Source: Rikenellaceae bacterium (GTDB taxonomy: Bacteria > Bacteroidota > Bacteroidia > Bacteroidales > Rikenellaceae). From it: DNA of 64,000 bases. Within the stretch, counting starts at the first letter, position 1. Each line of letters begins with the position of its first letter. Under the pieces are notes generated by a model. It was not told the DNA's origin and did no database searches. It was given only the letters and a program-made list of their open reading frames with translations. Below are positions 36,501 to 44,077 of this stretch, one piece after another. The position numbers and the translations under genes were made by a program. The DNA lies in NCBI GenBank assembly GCA_017936385.1, contig JAGBFQ010000033.1, forward strand, positions 1-64,000. Direction: 5' to 3'.

Positions 36501-36699
36501 GGTTTACGGTGAGAGGGCCTTCGGGTTCGGCTTCAAAGGTCAACTCCAGAGGGTCGGCTGTCAGAAAAGGTTGCTCATCTGTTTTTTCACCACCCTCCTG
36601 CGGGTCGTTGCAACTGACCACCGAGAGGGTCATAAAAGCGGCGGTCACCACCATCATAATGGCGGCGAATACGCGTTTTGCAAGTTTTTGTTTTTTCAT
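33517..36699 (-). CDS. surface lipoprotein: BACON repeats, FISUMP-like domain and SGNH hydrolase
   Basis: A 1060-residue lipoprotein (lipobox LSVVSC near residue 30, followed by an acidic DPQEGGEKTDE stretch that favours surface display). Four BACON-type beta domains span residues about 45-405. A FISUMP-like domain spans about 410-845, with MMDRNLGA, YYQWGRKDP, YDPCPAGW and a Cys-containing end VRCVKE. A C-terminal SGNH/GDSL esterase domain (about 853-1045) keeps Ser861 (GDSIT), Asn916 (GGIND), Asp1020 and His1023 (DRVHPNG). It probably de-esterifies surface glycans or other esters while held by the BACON stalk. The same modules occur as two adjacent genes at 50774-54954. Monocistronic. Confidence 0.82.
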   Translation of the reverse strand: MKKQKLAKRVFAAIMMVVTAAFMTLSVVSCNDPQEGGEKTDEQPFLTADPLELTFEAEPEGPLTVNLTSSSEVVASAGGWCKATVKENILEVEVLKNEAKESRSCEIRLQNLQGISEKISVTQLGLDAELLVSPDSLTSSAEGEQLVFTVTSNLSWTAKCEADWVTIYIDNEDNKVRAEVEANTSVEERSTIVTITPIAEEMAEFAKSVKISQEANTSTLTIEGETLTDGAITMDATEGQTTLSLTANTTWSVACEADWIVISPKQGEACQEKTIAISVNENVSLVARSAELKFTCGDAESVITLTQNGASIYADIDEAQKQLSFPDIASTQTVTVKTNGYVKTSESADWLTAEVNQEGAVVITTTTNEGAERSANITLTIDSDPLEPTVDPITITIAVTQSQKRVAIDLSAAGTANTYIVDKAATYYKFNGSVRGNGQPLNLSWKSNDAKDVSINWGYDNSYLNITPAKAILVWYNASKASDVWVKASPVEVESVTLGTDGYVYFSTPDEFVNGNVMLAVTDASDEILWSWNIWACEGFNPDATAKTVGDVVMMDRNLGATIGIEAKNETDPAKAAWAIGNYYQWGRKDPLPTASEYGKADNALHGSMKWGLPTYTPLENLKNDLSKYPWGTDNVLYTSNTAKNSVALGKVLGAEFTMEQAIAQTVKNPYLWASNGNTSGNEDPYLWMLSNPMTDTKQIEWRALWGNMNCIDGVKTVYDPCPAGWMVPDATSVGLALSKSTVTDNGYGVYSPEWDVYIPFGGQRASIYSSLCELPMPSKAKTLYLATSTVSAQSNPFRGNRSCDSKNVINNESANGAASITTSNSYVGAAVPVRCVKEQKVTPATVAAPPGPKAAFLGDSITEVWEGRTSNPDFFKSNNYIHQGVSGTVTSNFAIRYNWVRVQEPQVTVICGGINDLAENPGCWVPLEDTYNNIRMIARMAELSGSKVVLGSTPPANTIWWNDDAWNDAHSDIGERVVQLNARIKALCEERGYTYCDYHSALKDDKNGLALEYSWTSSDRVHPNGAGYAVMESIVKPIIDRLTGSGEDTEFGGSTGEVN

Positions 36700-36747
36700 G
36701 ATTGTTATTTTTGGTTAAAATTTTGCGTGTAGGATTGAACCCAACCG

Positions 36748-36777
36748 TAAAAATACGAAATTTTTGTTAAATCTCAA
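36748..36777 (-). promoter_or_regulatory. promoter of the BACON-FISUMP-SGNH gene
   Basis: On the minus strand, TTG (36775-36777), 19-nt spacer, TATTTTTA (36748-36755), one mismatch from TAnnTTTG. Confidence 0.5.
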
Positions 36778-36831
36778 CCTTAATTCCCGTTTTTAGGCAA
36801 AAACCTCTATAAAAAGGGGTATAATATACAT

Positions 36832-36863
36832 CAAAAAAAAGCGGCTACCATATCGGTAACCGC
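36832..36863 (-). terminator. intrinsic terminator of the CAT-anticodon tRNA
   Basis: Stem GCGGCTACC (36841-36849) with GGTAACCGC (36855-36863), one mismatch, followed on the minus strand by eight T. Confidence 0.82.
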
Positions 36864-36868
36864 CTTTG

Positions 36869-36942
36869 TGGGCCCAGAGGGGCATGATCCCACGACCTTC
36901 GGATTATGAGTCCGCTGCTCTGACCAACTGAGCTATGGGCCC
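36869..36942 (-). tRNA. tRNA with CAT anticodon (Met or Ile2)
   Basis: A 74-nt tRNA: acceptor GGGCCCA pairs perfectly with TGGGCCC, D-arm GCTC...GAGC, anticodon stem GCGGA/TCCGA-type with CAT at 36906-36908, no encoded CCA. CAT could be elongator methionine or lysidine-modified isoleucine; an initiator is unlikely because position 1 pairs. The T-loop reads ATCATGC instead of TTCRANN and the T-stem (GTGGG/CCCTC) has a T-T mismatch, which is unusual. Confidence 0.85.
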
Positions 36943-36986
36943 GCTAATTGTCACGCAAGCAATCGTTCACGCGCGAATCAGTGGCG

Positions 36987-37016
36987 CAAAGATAACAACT
37001 CCCGACGAATTTTCAA
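36987..37016 (-). promoter_or_regulatory. promoter of the CAT-anticodon tRNA
   Basis: On the minus strand, TTG (37014-37016), 19-nt spacer, TATCTTTG (36987-36994), 45 nt before the tRNA 5' end. Confidence 0.75.
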
Positions 37017-37048
37017 AAAACATTTATATAATTTAGAAAAATCTGTCT

Positions 37049-37984
37049 TTATTGCTCGCGCAACGCACCGCGCAGATGGCCAAACCACAAACGCAACAAC
37101 CTCACACGCAGACTTAGGTGGATGTCCGAGGTGAGTATGTCGCGCAGCGTGAGCATATCAATTCGGTTGCGTGCCTCGACAAGTTCGCGTGCCGTGGCCT
37201 CAAAGCCGCAATGTTTGACCAGCGCACCCACGCGGCGACACCGCGCACGTGCCAACTCACGAGCATAACTCTCCTGACCGACCAACTCCCGCAACTTGCG
37301 AACCACCACCAGCGACTGAACGAGCTTGGCCGAGGTCATTGTGTTGGTGCAACTCGCCTCGTTGTAGCGGTTGTAGAGGTAGAGGTAGGCACCGTCCAGG
37401 GTTTTGACGCTCCGACTGCGATAGAGTAGGGTTGCCAATACCAACCAATCTTCGCCATAGGTAAGTTCGGTGCTGAAACGCACGCCCCACTGCTCAAACA
37501 GCGAGCGACGATACATCGTACCCCCCACGCCGATGATGGTGCGATGACCCAACACCTGACTCAAAGCCATATCGCGGTTGGCGGCCGGTGTGAGTTTTCG
37601 AACGTGTGTGCGACCTCCCTCGAAAATATCCATAATGGCAAACCTAATAACCTCGTAATCATCCATATAGGGCGCGAGCGTAACAAAAGCATCGGGTGCC
37701 AGCCAATCGTCGGCATCGAGGAACAGAATCCACTCGCCCGTAGCCGCATCGAGTCCCATATTACGTGCCGAACTGACACCTCCGTTAGGTTTGTCCAACA
37801 GGCGGATTCGTGCATCGCGGGCGGCATACTCGCGGCAAATCTCGGGACTTCGGTCGGGACTGCCGTCGTTGACAAGCACAATCTCGAAGTCGCAGCCGCG
37901 TTGAGCCAACACACTATCCAGCGATTGCGCCAGATACTCCTCGGCACGATAGACGGGTATGATAACACTTATTCGGGGAGTCAT
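37049..37984 (-). CDS. family 2 glycosyltransferase
   Basis: A 311-residue cytosolic GT-A glycosyltransferase. The N-terminal nucleotide-sugar-binding domain has VSVIIPVYRAEEYL-like sequence (residues 5-18), VNDGSPDRS near residues 38-46, and a metal-binding LFLDADDW motif near residues 90-97. The C-terminal region is helical and basic, without membrane helices. It overlaps the pyruvyltransferase gene by 4 bp (ATGA), so the two are translationally coupled. Donor and acceptor sugars cannot be told. It is probably part of a surface glycan pathway with the two upstream genes. Confidence 0.9.
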   Translation of the reverse strand: MTPRISVIIPVYRAEEYLAQSLDSVLAQRGCDFEIVLVNDGSPDRSPEICREYAARDARIRLLDKPNGGVSSARNMGLDAATGEWILFLDADDWLAPDAFVTLAPYMDDYEVIRFAIMDIFEGGRTHVRKLTPAANRDMALSQVLGHRTIIGVGGTMYRRSLFEQWGVRFSTELTYGEDWLVLATLLYRSRSVKTLDGAYLYLYNRYNEASCTNTMTSAKLVQSLVVVRKLRELVGQESYARELARARCRRVGALVKHCGFEATARELVEARNRIDMLTLRDILTSDIHLSLRVRLLRLWFGHLRGALREQ

Positions 37985-39087
37985 AGGGCAAGAAGGGTTT
38001 TATCCAGCCAGGCAAATTGATTATGTGCATTTTTTCGCAATTCGGTGAGCCGCTCCGCGTTGATGATATGGGGTTGCAACGACTCCACATCGGGGGCGGG
38101 TTGTCGAAGGTCGAGAGTCGCTCCCGTCCACCCCATATCGTCGAGCGTATGGCGCGTCTTGTCGCTATAAATCACGGGCACGGTGGGCACTCTGAACAGC
38201 ACGCCGAGAATGGTGGCGTGGAACCGTGTGGCATAGAGCACCGACGCCGAGCGAAGGCACTCCAACAGGTGGTCGATATTGCCGTCATACGAAACTATTT
38301 CGACCGCCGATGAGTTTTTGTGACTGATTTGATTTACAATGCGTTCACACGCCCTAACGTCGCCCTCGGCACGGCAGAACGACACCAAGCGGACGCGCTC
38401 ACCACGTTCCAAATGTTGCTCCGTGATTCGGGTCATCAAAGCCTCGTATTGTTTGGTGTATCGGGCCAGCGCAGGGCGGTAATTAAGGTCGATAATCGAA
38501 AGCGTTGCTGCCGACTCTCGGGTTGCGGCGGGTGCGGCATCCGACATGCTGAACACCACATCGGGAGCACACGAAATTCGGGGCGACGAGGCAAACAGAT
38601 TGTACGAAAAAGTGTCGCGCATACAGACCGATTCGGCGAACTCGAAAATGTTCTGAACTTCCTTTCGGAACTCGGCCGTCTGTTCGGGACCGTAGTTGCT
38701 GCCGATGATGTGAATCGGGATGTGGGGGAAGGCTTTGTGGAACTTGCGCAGGTTGCGCGTGGTGGTACACGCTCCGCTGTTGCCCCTCTCCATGAAAATC
38801 GACCCGCCGATATAGACCATTGCATCGAAGTGGCCGAACCAAAACTGATAGGGCAGGTGCGAGGCAAAGATGCGGTTCAGGCGGTTGCGGCGGATGACGT
38901 GCAGATTCTCGCGACCGACGATTTGCTCATAGTCCAAAGAGGTGAACACATAGAAGTCGACCGACGGATAGCGGTCGGCCAAAATTCTGAAAAACAGGTC
39001 GTCACCAAGATTGACGTTCAGATAACCATAGACCAGCACCCGAGGTCGTCTATTTGGTCGGGCGGTATTCACATCTTTGTTGTTCAT
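37981..39087 (-). CDS. polysaccharide pyruvyl transferase family protein
   Basis: A 368-residue protein of the pyruvyl transferase family, which adds pyruvate ketals to sugars from phosphoenolpyruvate. It has the N-terminal strand [17 protein letters not shown] (residues 17-33), the glycine motif [13 protein letters not shown] near residue 91, and the C-terminal pattern of a GT-B-like fold ([17 protein letters not shown] near residue 285, with the conserved Arg-x-His). It overlaps the acetyltransferase gene by 38 bp and the glycosyltransferase gene by 4 bp, so all three form one operon. It modifies an unknown surface glycan. Confidence 0.82.
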   Translation of the reverse strand: MNNKDVNTARPNRRPRVLVYGYLNVNLGDDLFFRILADRYPSVDFYVFTSLDYEQIVGRENLHVIRRNRLNRIFASHLPYQFWFGHFDAMVYIGGSIFMERGNSGACTTTRNLRKFHKAFPHIPIHIIGSNYGPEQTAEFRKEVQNIFEFAESVCMRDTFSYNLFASSPRISCAPDVVFSMSDAAPAATRESAATLSIIDLNYRPALARYTKQYEALMTRITEQHLERGERVRLVSFCRAEGDVRACERIVNQISHKNSSAVEIVSYDGNIDHLLECLRSASVLYATRFHATILGVLFRVPTVPVIYSDKTRHTLDDMGWTGATLDLRQPAPDVESLQPHIINAERLTELRKNAHNQFAWLDKTLLAL

Positions 39088-39604
39088 CGGTTATGGTTTT
39101 GCCTTGCGCTTTGAGCGCCATATAGATTTGACCTTGTTCTTTGAGGCGGTGGTAGTTGTCGGCGTCGCGGTATTTGATGATGCGCGCAGGGTTGCCACCC
39201 ACCACGGCCAACGGCGGAACATCCTTCGTAACGCAACTGCACGCCGCAATCACAGCTCCCTCGCCAATGGTTACACCCGGCATAATCGACACATCGGCTC
39301 CAATCCACACGTTCTCGCCAATGGTAACATCCTTAACCATATAGATGTGGTCGTAGGGCAACATCGAGCCCTCGTAGCGGTGGTTGGAGGTGTGAATTTT
39401 GCACCTCGGACCGAAGATTGTACCCGAGCCGATGCGGCACTTGCCACGCAGCGAAAACCACGCTTCGGGGCCGATATAGATGTGCTCACCCAGAATCAGG
39501 TTGCCGATGGGGGTGATGTTGTAGGGTTTGCGCAGGGTGACGGTCGGGTGTTGTCGTTTCCACCTTTTGCGTTCAATCAGCGCCTTGATTCTCTTAATAC
39601 TCAT
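39050..39604 (-). CDS. hexapeptide-repeat (left-handed beta-helix) acyltransferase
   Basis: A 184-residue O-acetyltransferase-like protein. Hexapeptide repeats run from about residue 35 to 150 (for example [36 protein letters not shown]). The HTSNHRYEG stretch near residues 75-83 holds the likely catalytic His, and [13 protein letters not shown] closes the fold as in maltose/galactoside acetyltransferase relatives. The start at 39604 gives MSIKRIK and follows the promoter. It is the first gene of the three-gene glycan operon. Confidence 0.85.
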   Translation of the reverse strand: MSIKRIKALIERKRWKRQHPTVTLRKPYNITPIGNLILGEHIYIGPEAWFSLRGKCRIGSGTIFGPRCKIHTSNHRYEGSMLPYDHIYMVKDVTIGENVWIGADVSIMPGVTIGEGAVIAACSCVTKDVPPLAVVGGNPARIIKYRDADNYHRLKEQGQIYMALKAQGKTITDEQQRCEYRPTK

Positions 39605-39622
39605 GGGATGTCCCGTTTTGTG

Positions 39623-39653
39623 CAAAGTTATGCATCATTGCCGAGAATTCCAA
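39623..39653 (-). promoter_or_regulatory. promoter of the glycan-modification operon
   Basis: On the minus strand, TTG (39651-39653), 20-nt spacer, TAACTTTG (39623-39630). Confidence 0.75.
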
Positions 39654-39762
39654 ATGCGCCGACCACAAAACCGACCCTCATTTTCGGGCTTCCGACCCGC
39701 CAACCCAAACACCCCTCGTGTCGAGATGTTGTTTTACAAACACTAAAACATTATATGTTTTA

Positions 39763-39792
39763 TTGAAAATCCGAAAAAAATCCTTACTTTTG
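39763..39792 (+). promoter_or_regulatory. promoter of the flippase-dut unit
   Basis: TTG (39763-39765), 19-nt spacer, TACTTTTG (39785-39792), 23 nt before the ATG. Confidence 0.75.
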
Positions 39793-39815
39793 TAAATTAC
39801 AAGCATTGCGCCTCG

Positions 39816-41267
39816 ATGGGATTGATTAAAAAACTTGCAGGACAAACCGCCATTTACGGCATTAGCAGCATAGTAGTCAGAATGTTGAGCTACCTGCTGT
39901 TCCCGTACTACACCCACATCTTCGGGCAGACGCAGTACGGCGTGGTGACGGACATCTATGCACTCATCCCTTTTGCGCTGGTGGTGCTGACGATGGGAAT
40001 GGAGAGCAGCTATTTCCGTTTTGCCGCTAAAACCGACACCGCGGGTAAACGACATCTGTTTGCTACGACGTGGGGCATCACCTCGCTTGCGGCGGCGGTG
40101 TTTGCGGTGGTGGTCATCGCGTTTCGTGCTCCCATTGGCGCGGCGCTCGGATGGGTCTACGTCGAGCATCCGATGTATGTGGTGCTGATGGCGCTGATTG
40201 TGATGTTTGATGTGTGGGCCACAATCCCCTTCTCGCGACTCCGAGAGCAGGGGCGCGCGGTAAGGTTTGTGACTCTGCGCATCATCAACATCGTAATTCA
40301 GGTGGCGTTGGCGCTGGTGTTTGGCGCTACGGGACTGTTTCGCACGGAGTTTGGCGTGGGCTGGGTCTTTGTGGCAAACCTCGCGGCGAGTGTGCTGACG
40401 TGGGTGCTGATACTGCCGACCTGCGACCGTGTGGTGCCCAAGGTCGATTGGGTGTTGCTCCGACGAATCTTTGCCTACTCGATGCCGCTGTTGATTGGTG
40501 GCGTGGCGGGCACGGCGGGAGAGTTTCTTGACCGTCAGTTGATTAAGATTCTAACCCCCGAGTCGGCGGCCTTTGCACAACTCGGCATCTACGGTGCTGT
40601 GACCAAAATCGCGGTGGTGATGTTGCTCTTTACGCAGATGTACCGCTTGGCGGCCGAGCCGTTCTTCCTGTCGAACTTCCGCAAGGAGGAGTTTACGGAG
40701 ACCAACGCCGCGGCGATGAAATACTACGTGATGGTGGCAATGGCCATATTCCTGGGTATTGCACTGTTCAAAGACCTGTTTGCACTGCTGGCGGGCCCCG
40801 AGTTCCGCGAGGGTGTCTACATACTGCCCGTCATACTGATGGGACACCTGTTGGCGGGCGTGTGGCTCAACCTGTCGTTCTGGTACAAGCGCGAAGAGCG
40901 GACGCGTTATGCGGTGTACGTTACGGTGGTAGGCTTGGTATTTAATGTTGCGGCCAACGTGGCGCTCATACCCCGAATGGGATTCTATGGCGCAGCGTGG
41001 GCAAGGCTTGTGAGTGAGGCGGCAATGGTGGCTGTCAGTTGGTGGCTCAACCGACGCTACTTCCCAACACCCTACGATTGGCGTCGCATCGGCGAGTATG
41101 TGGTAGTGGGTTTGTCGCTGTACTTTGTGGTGACGGCCGTGGATGACGCGACCGAGAGCCTATGGGTGCAATACGGGGTTAGTCTTGTGGCATTGGGGGT
41201 TTACGCACTTTACGCCGCGTGGCGCGAAAATATTTTGACGATGATACGAATGAAATTAAAACGATAA
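39816..41267 (+). CDS. polysaccharide flippase (MOP superfamily, Wzx-like)
   Basis: A 483-residue inner-membrane protein with about 14 hydrophobic helices spread over its length. The N-terminal pattern [19 protein letters not shown], followed by [14 protein letters not shown] near residues 30-43, is characteristic of oligosaccharide flippases that move lipid-linked glycans across the membrane. It is divergent from the glycan-modification operon and 4 bp upstream of dut, with which it probably shares a transcript. Its glycan substrate is probably the one modified by the divergent operon, but that is inference. Confidence 0.88.
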   Translation: MGLIKKLAGQTAIYGISSIVVRMLSYLLFPYYTHIFGQTQYGVVTDIYALIPFALVVLTMGMESSYFRFAAKTDTAGKRHLFATTWGITSLAAAVFAVVVIAFRAPIGAALGWVYVEHPMYVVLMALIVMFDVWATIPFSRLREQGRAVRFVTLRIINIVIQVALALVFGATGLFRTEFGVGWVFVANLAASVLTWVLILPTCDRVVPKVDWVLLRRIFAYSMPLLIGGVAGTAGEFLDRQLIKILTPESAAFAQLGIYGAVTKIAVVMLLFTQMYRLAAEPFFLSNFRKEEFTETNAAAMKYYVMVAMAIFLGIALFKDLFALLAGPEFREGVYILPVILMGHLLAGVWLNLSFWYKREERTRYAVYVTVVGLVFNVAANVALIPRMGFYGAAWARLVSEAAMVAVSWWLNRRYFPTPYDWRRIGEYVVVGLSLYFVVTAVDDATESLWVQYGVSLVALGVYALYAAWRENILTMIRMKLKR

Positions 41268-41271
41268 AAAC

Positions 41272-41706
41272 ATGAAAGTGAAAGTTATAAACCGTTCGGG
41301 TGGTGAGCTTCCCTTCTACGCCACGCCCCAAGCGGCAGGCATGGACCTCCGAGCCGCCATGGACCAGAGCATAACTCTCGGCCCGCTGGAGCGCGCAATG
41401 GTTCCCACGGGCCTCTACGTCGAACTGCCCGTAGGTTACGAAATGCAGATTCGTCCCCGCAGCGGCCTTGCAGCCAAACACGGAGTGACCGTACTCAACT
41501 CGCCCGGAACCATCGACGCCGACTATCGTGGCGAAATCAAGGTCATCCTGGTGAACCTCTCGAATCAACCCTTCGAAATCCAGCCCGGCGAACGCATAGC
41601 ACAAGCTGTGGTCGCCGCACACGCAACCGTCGAATGGGAAGAGGTAGCCGAACTCGGAACCACCGACCGCGGCGAAGGTGGTTTTGGAAGTACAGGTAGG
41701 GGATAG
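41272..41706 (+). CDS. dut: deoxyuridine 5'-triphosphate nucleotidohydrolase
   Basis: A 144-residue trimeric dUTPase that hydrolyses dUTP to dUMP and pyrophosphate, supplying thymidylate precursor and keeping uracil out of DNA. All five motifs are visible: [40 protein letters not shown] and the C-terminal [11 protein letters not shown]. Length is standard. It begins 4 bp after the flippase gene, an unexpected partner, so expression may be tied to glycan export by position only. Confidence 0.96.
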   Translation: MKVKVINRSGGELPFYATPQAAGMDLRAAMDQSITLGPLERAMVPTGLYVELPVGYEMQIRPRSGLAAKHGVTVLNSPGTIDADYRGEIKVILVNLSNQPFEIQPGERIAQAVVAAHATVEWEEVAELGTTDRGEGGFGSTGRG

Positions 41707-41710
41707 GATT

Positions 41711-41736
41711 GTTCTTTTTGAGCCATCAAAAAGAAC
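41711..41736. repeat. 11-bp-arm perfect hairpin
   Basis: GTTCTTTTTGA, loop GCCA, TCAAAAAGAAC, just after dut; then CAAAAAA. It could act as a weak terminator on the minus strand or be a REP-like unit. Confidence 0.6.
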
Positions 41737-41764
41737 CAAAAAATGGGCCGCAGACCGGCGGAAT

Positions 41765-41807
41765 TAACTACCTACATATACCCACGCGGAGTATATGTAG
41801 GTAGTTA
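41765..41807. repeat. 17-bp-arm perfect inverted repeat
   Basis: Perfect 17-bp arms (41765-41781 and 41791-41807) around a 9-nt GC-rich loop, followed by TAAAAACC rather than a T-run. It lies 77 bp before holB. A terminator is possible but not obvious; a regulator-binding or processing site fits as well. Confidence 0.65.
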
Positions 41808-41884
41808 TAAAAACCACGGATGCGACAGATTTTTGATTCAGTTGAAGATTCAAAAAGTACATAACCAAAACATAAGAAAAAACT

Positions 41885-43018
41885 ATGAAATTCAGCGAGG
41901 TAATAGGACACGAGGATTTGAAGGACGGCTTGCGGAGGGCTGTTACGGAGGGTCGTGTGAGTCACGCATTGATGTTTGCGGGCGACACGGGCTGTGGCTC
42001 GCTGGCCATGGCATTGGCCTATGTCCAATACCTCAACTGTACCAACCGACGCGATGGAGATAGCTGTGGAGAGTGTGCGTCGTGCCGCAAGATTCAGACG
42101 TTGGAGCACCCCGACCTGCACATAGTGATGCCCGTAAACAAGAAGAATAAGAAGGCCGAGGAGGTTGTGTTGAGCGACCATTTTATGCCGCAGTGGAGGG
42201 AAATCGTCGGCCGCACGGGTGGCTATTTTACCGAGCAGGAGTGGTACGAGGCCATAGGGTTGGACAATCAGCAGGGAAATATCAGCGTTGGCGACATTGG
42301 CGAGATGATGCGCAAACTGTCGTTCAAGAGTTTTGAGGCCGAGTATAAGGCGGTGATTATATGGCTGCCCGAGAAAATGAAGGCCGAACCGGCAAATGCC
42401 ATGCTCAAGATTTTGGAGGAACCGTGGGATAAGACTCTGTTTGTGTTGGTCAGCCAGTCGCCCGAGGTGTTGTTGCCTACCATCATCAGCCGTACGCAAC
42501 CCTATCGCATTGGTGGCGTGGACGAACGTTCGCTTGCCGCCAAGCTGATGAGCGAGGGCATTGCGGGTGATAAGGCGGTGCAGTTGGCCCGTATGTCGGG
42601 AGGAAACCTGATTGAGGCGCGTCGTTTGGCCGAAGGAGAGGAGAGTGCGGGAGAGTACTTCGAACTGTTTGTGGAACTTATGAGGCTGAGTTACAACAAT
42701 CGCCACTTGGAACTTATAGGTTGGGCCGAGCGTGTTGCCAAAATGGGCCGCGAGCCGCAGAAATATTTTCTCGAAAACTCGGTTCGTTTGTTGCGTAACA
42801 GCTACATGTTGCACGCGGGGATGACCGAGATATGCCACTTGTGGGGCGCGGAGTTGGAGTTTTGCCGCAAATTTTCGCCCTTCATCGGCAATGACAATAT
42901 CGAAAAACTCGTTTACGAGATGGAGTGCGCCTTGGCTCAGGTGCGCCAAAACGGAAACGCAAATATAATATTCACCCATTTTGCTCTCACGGTGAGCAAA
43001 CTAATAAATCCTAAGTAA
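41885..43018 (+). CDS. holB: DNA polymerase III subunit delta prime
   Basis: A 377-residue clamp-loader subunit. The AAA+ fold starts at VIGHEDLKDGLRRAV; the P-loop GDTGCGSL lacks the catalytic Lys, as expected for delta prime, which does not bind ATP. A four-cysteine zinc module (C..CGECASC, near residues 53-70) and PANAMLKILEEP near residue 168 are family marks. It is the first of nine tightly spaced genes on this strand; folK starts 1 bp after its stop. I find no consensus promoter in the 178 bp upstream. Confidence 0.9.
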   Translation: MKFSEVIGHEDLKDGLRRAVTEGRVSHALMFAGDTGCGSLAMALAYVQYLNCTNRRDGDSCGECASCRKIQTLEHPDLHIVMPVNKKNKKAEEVVLSDHFMPQWREIVGRTGGYFTEQEWYEAIGLDNQQGNISVGDIGEMMRKLSFKSFEAEYKAVIIWLPEKMKAEPANAMLKILEEPWDKTLFVLVSQSPEVLLPTIISRTQPYRIGGVDERSLAAKLMSEGIAGDKAVQLARMSGGNLIEARRLAEGEESAGEYFELFVELMRLSYNNRHLELIGWAERVAKMGREPQKYFLENSVRLLRNSYMLHAGMTEICHLWGAELEFCRKFSPFIGNDNIEKLVYEMECALAQVRQNGNANIIFTHFALTVSKLINPK

Positions 43019-43019
43019 T

Positions 43020-43523
43020 ATGGCACGTGCAGTACTTATTACAGGCGGAAACATCGCAGGCGTCAAGGAACGCATGCACCGCGCACAAGAACTTATCAAT
43101 AGCCGAGCAGGAGTGGTTATGCGCTGCTCGCACCGCTACGAAACCAAGGCCTGGGGCTTTGAGTCCGAGTGTCCGTTCGAGAATCAGATTCTGGTGGTAG
43201 ATACCGAATTGTCGCCCGAAGAACTCCTGCATACGGTCCAGAAGATAGAGCTTGAGTTGGGTCGTAACCGCGCCGCCGAGGAGCAGGAGAAGGCTGCTAC
43301 GGGTGCGGCCTACGGCTCGCGTCCCATCGATATTGATATTTTGTTCTATGACGATTGTGTGGTGGACACTCCCGAGTTGAAGATTCCCCACCCGTTGTTG
43401 CATCAACGTGACTTTGTGCTGGCTCCCTTGTGCGAGATTATGCGCGACTACCGCCACCCGGTGTTGGGTAAGACTATCGGTGAACTGAGGGATGAGTTGA
43501 TTGCCGAGGAGCAGGGGCGATAA
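43020..43523 (+). CDS. folK: 2-amino-4-hydroxy-6-hydroxymethyldihydropteridine diphosphokinase
   Basis: A 167-residue HPPK that pyrophosphorylates the pterin in folate synthesis. It has LITGGNIAGVKERM at the N-terminus (GGN in place of the commoner GSN), YETKAWGF, and the magnesium-binding GSRPIDIDILFYDD with two key Asp near residues 102-104, then PHPLLHQRDFVLAPL. A 20-bp tandem duplication spans the stop codon. It starts 1 bp after holB. Confidence 0.92.
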   Translation: MARAVLITGGNIAGVKERMHRAQELINSRAGVVMRCSHRYETKAWGFESECPFENQILVVDTELSPEELLHTVQKIELELGRNRAAEEQEKAATGAAYGSRPIDIDILFYDDCVVDTPELKIPHPLLHQRDFVLAPLCEIMRDYRHPVLGKTIGELRDELIAEEQGR

Positions 43524-43545
43524 CAGAGGAGCAGGGGCGATAACA
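43506..43545 (+). repeat. 20-bp perfect tandem duplication at the folK stop
   Basis: 43506-43525 is repeated exactly at 43526-43545. The first copy contains the folK stop codon; the second lies in the spacer. Confidence 0.95.
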
Positions 43546-43561
43546 GAGCAGGAAAAGTAGT

Positions 43562-44065
43562 ATGAGAAGAATCAAAACGATGGTGTGGCAGGTGACTGTG
43601 ATGGCGGTTGTGGTGACTGCCGTGTGCGGTTGCCAACGTGTGGCGTTGGACTGTGATTACACCATAGTGCCTTATGTGCAGATGTTCTCGGGCGGCCCGG
43701 GTAATACGCCGTCCGACTTGACGGCTTATGCCTATTATGGTACGGACGAGGATTTCCGTGTGCCGTCGACCTTTGACTCGGTGGTGATGGGCGAGGTGTG
43801 GAGCCTTAAGAAGAACGAACCGGTGCTGTGTAACGTTCAGGAGATGCAGAATGCCGATGGTAACATAGTGTTGCCGCTCCACGCCACGGATGCACTGATT
43901 GTGGTGTGCGCCCCGGCCTACGAGGTTTTTGCGTGGAAGTACGCCACCATAACCGAGAATCTGTGGGAGTTGCGTATCCCGATGTGGCTGCGTCTGTGGC
44001 GCGGTAGCAACTACAAGGAGTCGTGGCAATTTGTGTTTCCCCCCAAAGTGGAACTCTCGGAGTAA
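43562..44065 (+). CDS. hypothetical lipoprotein
   Basis: A 167-residue predicted lipoprotein (hydrophobic residues 8-22, lipobox AVCGC with Cys near 24). The rest is beta-rich with aromatic residues and ends in a hydrophobic-basic stretch (WLRLWRGSNYKESWQFVFPPK). No known motif. It lies 38 bp after folK and 12 bp before the Ig-like gene, within the nine-gene operon. Envelope function only by inference. Confidence 0.65.
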   Translation: MRRIKTMVWQVTVMAVVVTAVCGCQRVALDCDYTIVPYVQMFSGGPGNTPSDLTAYAYYGTDEDFRVPSTFDSVVMGEVWSLKKNEPVLCNVQEMQNADGNIVLPLHATDALIVVCAPAYEVFAWKYATITENLWELRIPMWLRLWRGSNYKESWQFVFPPKVELSE

Positions 44066-44077
44066 TTTGACAAGAGA

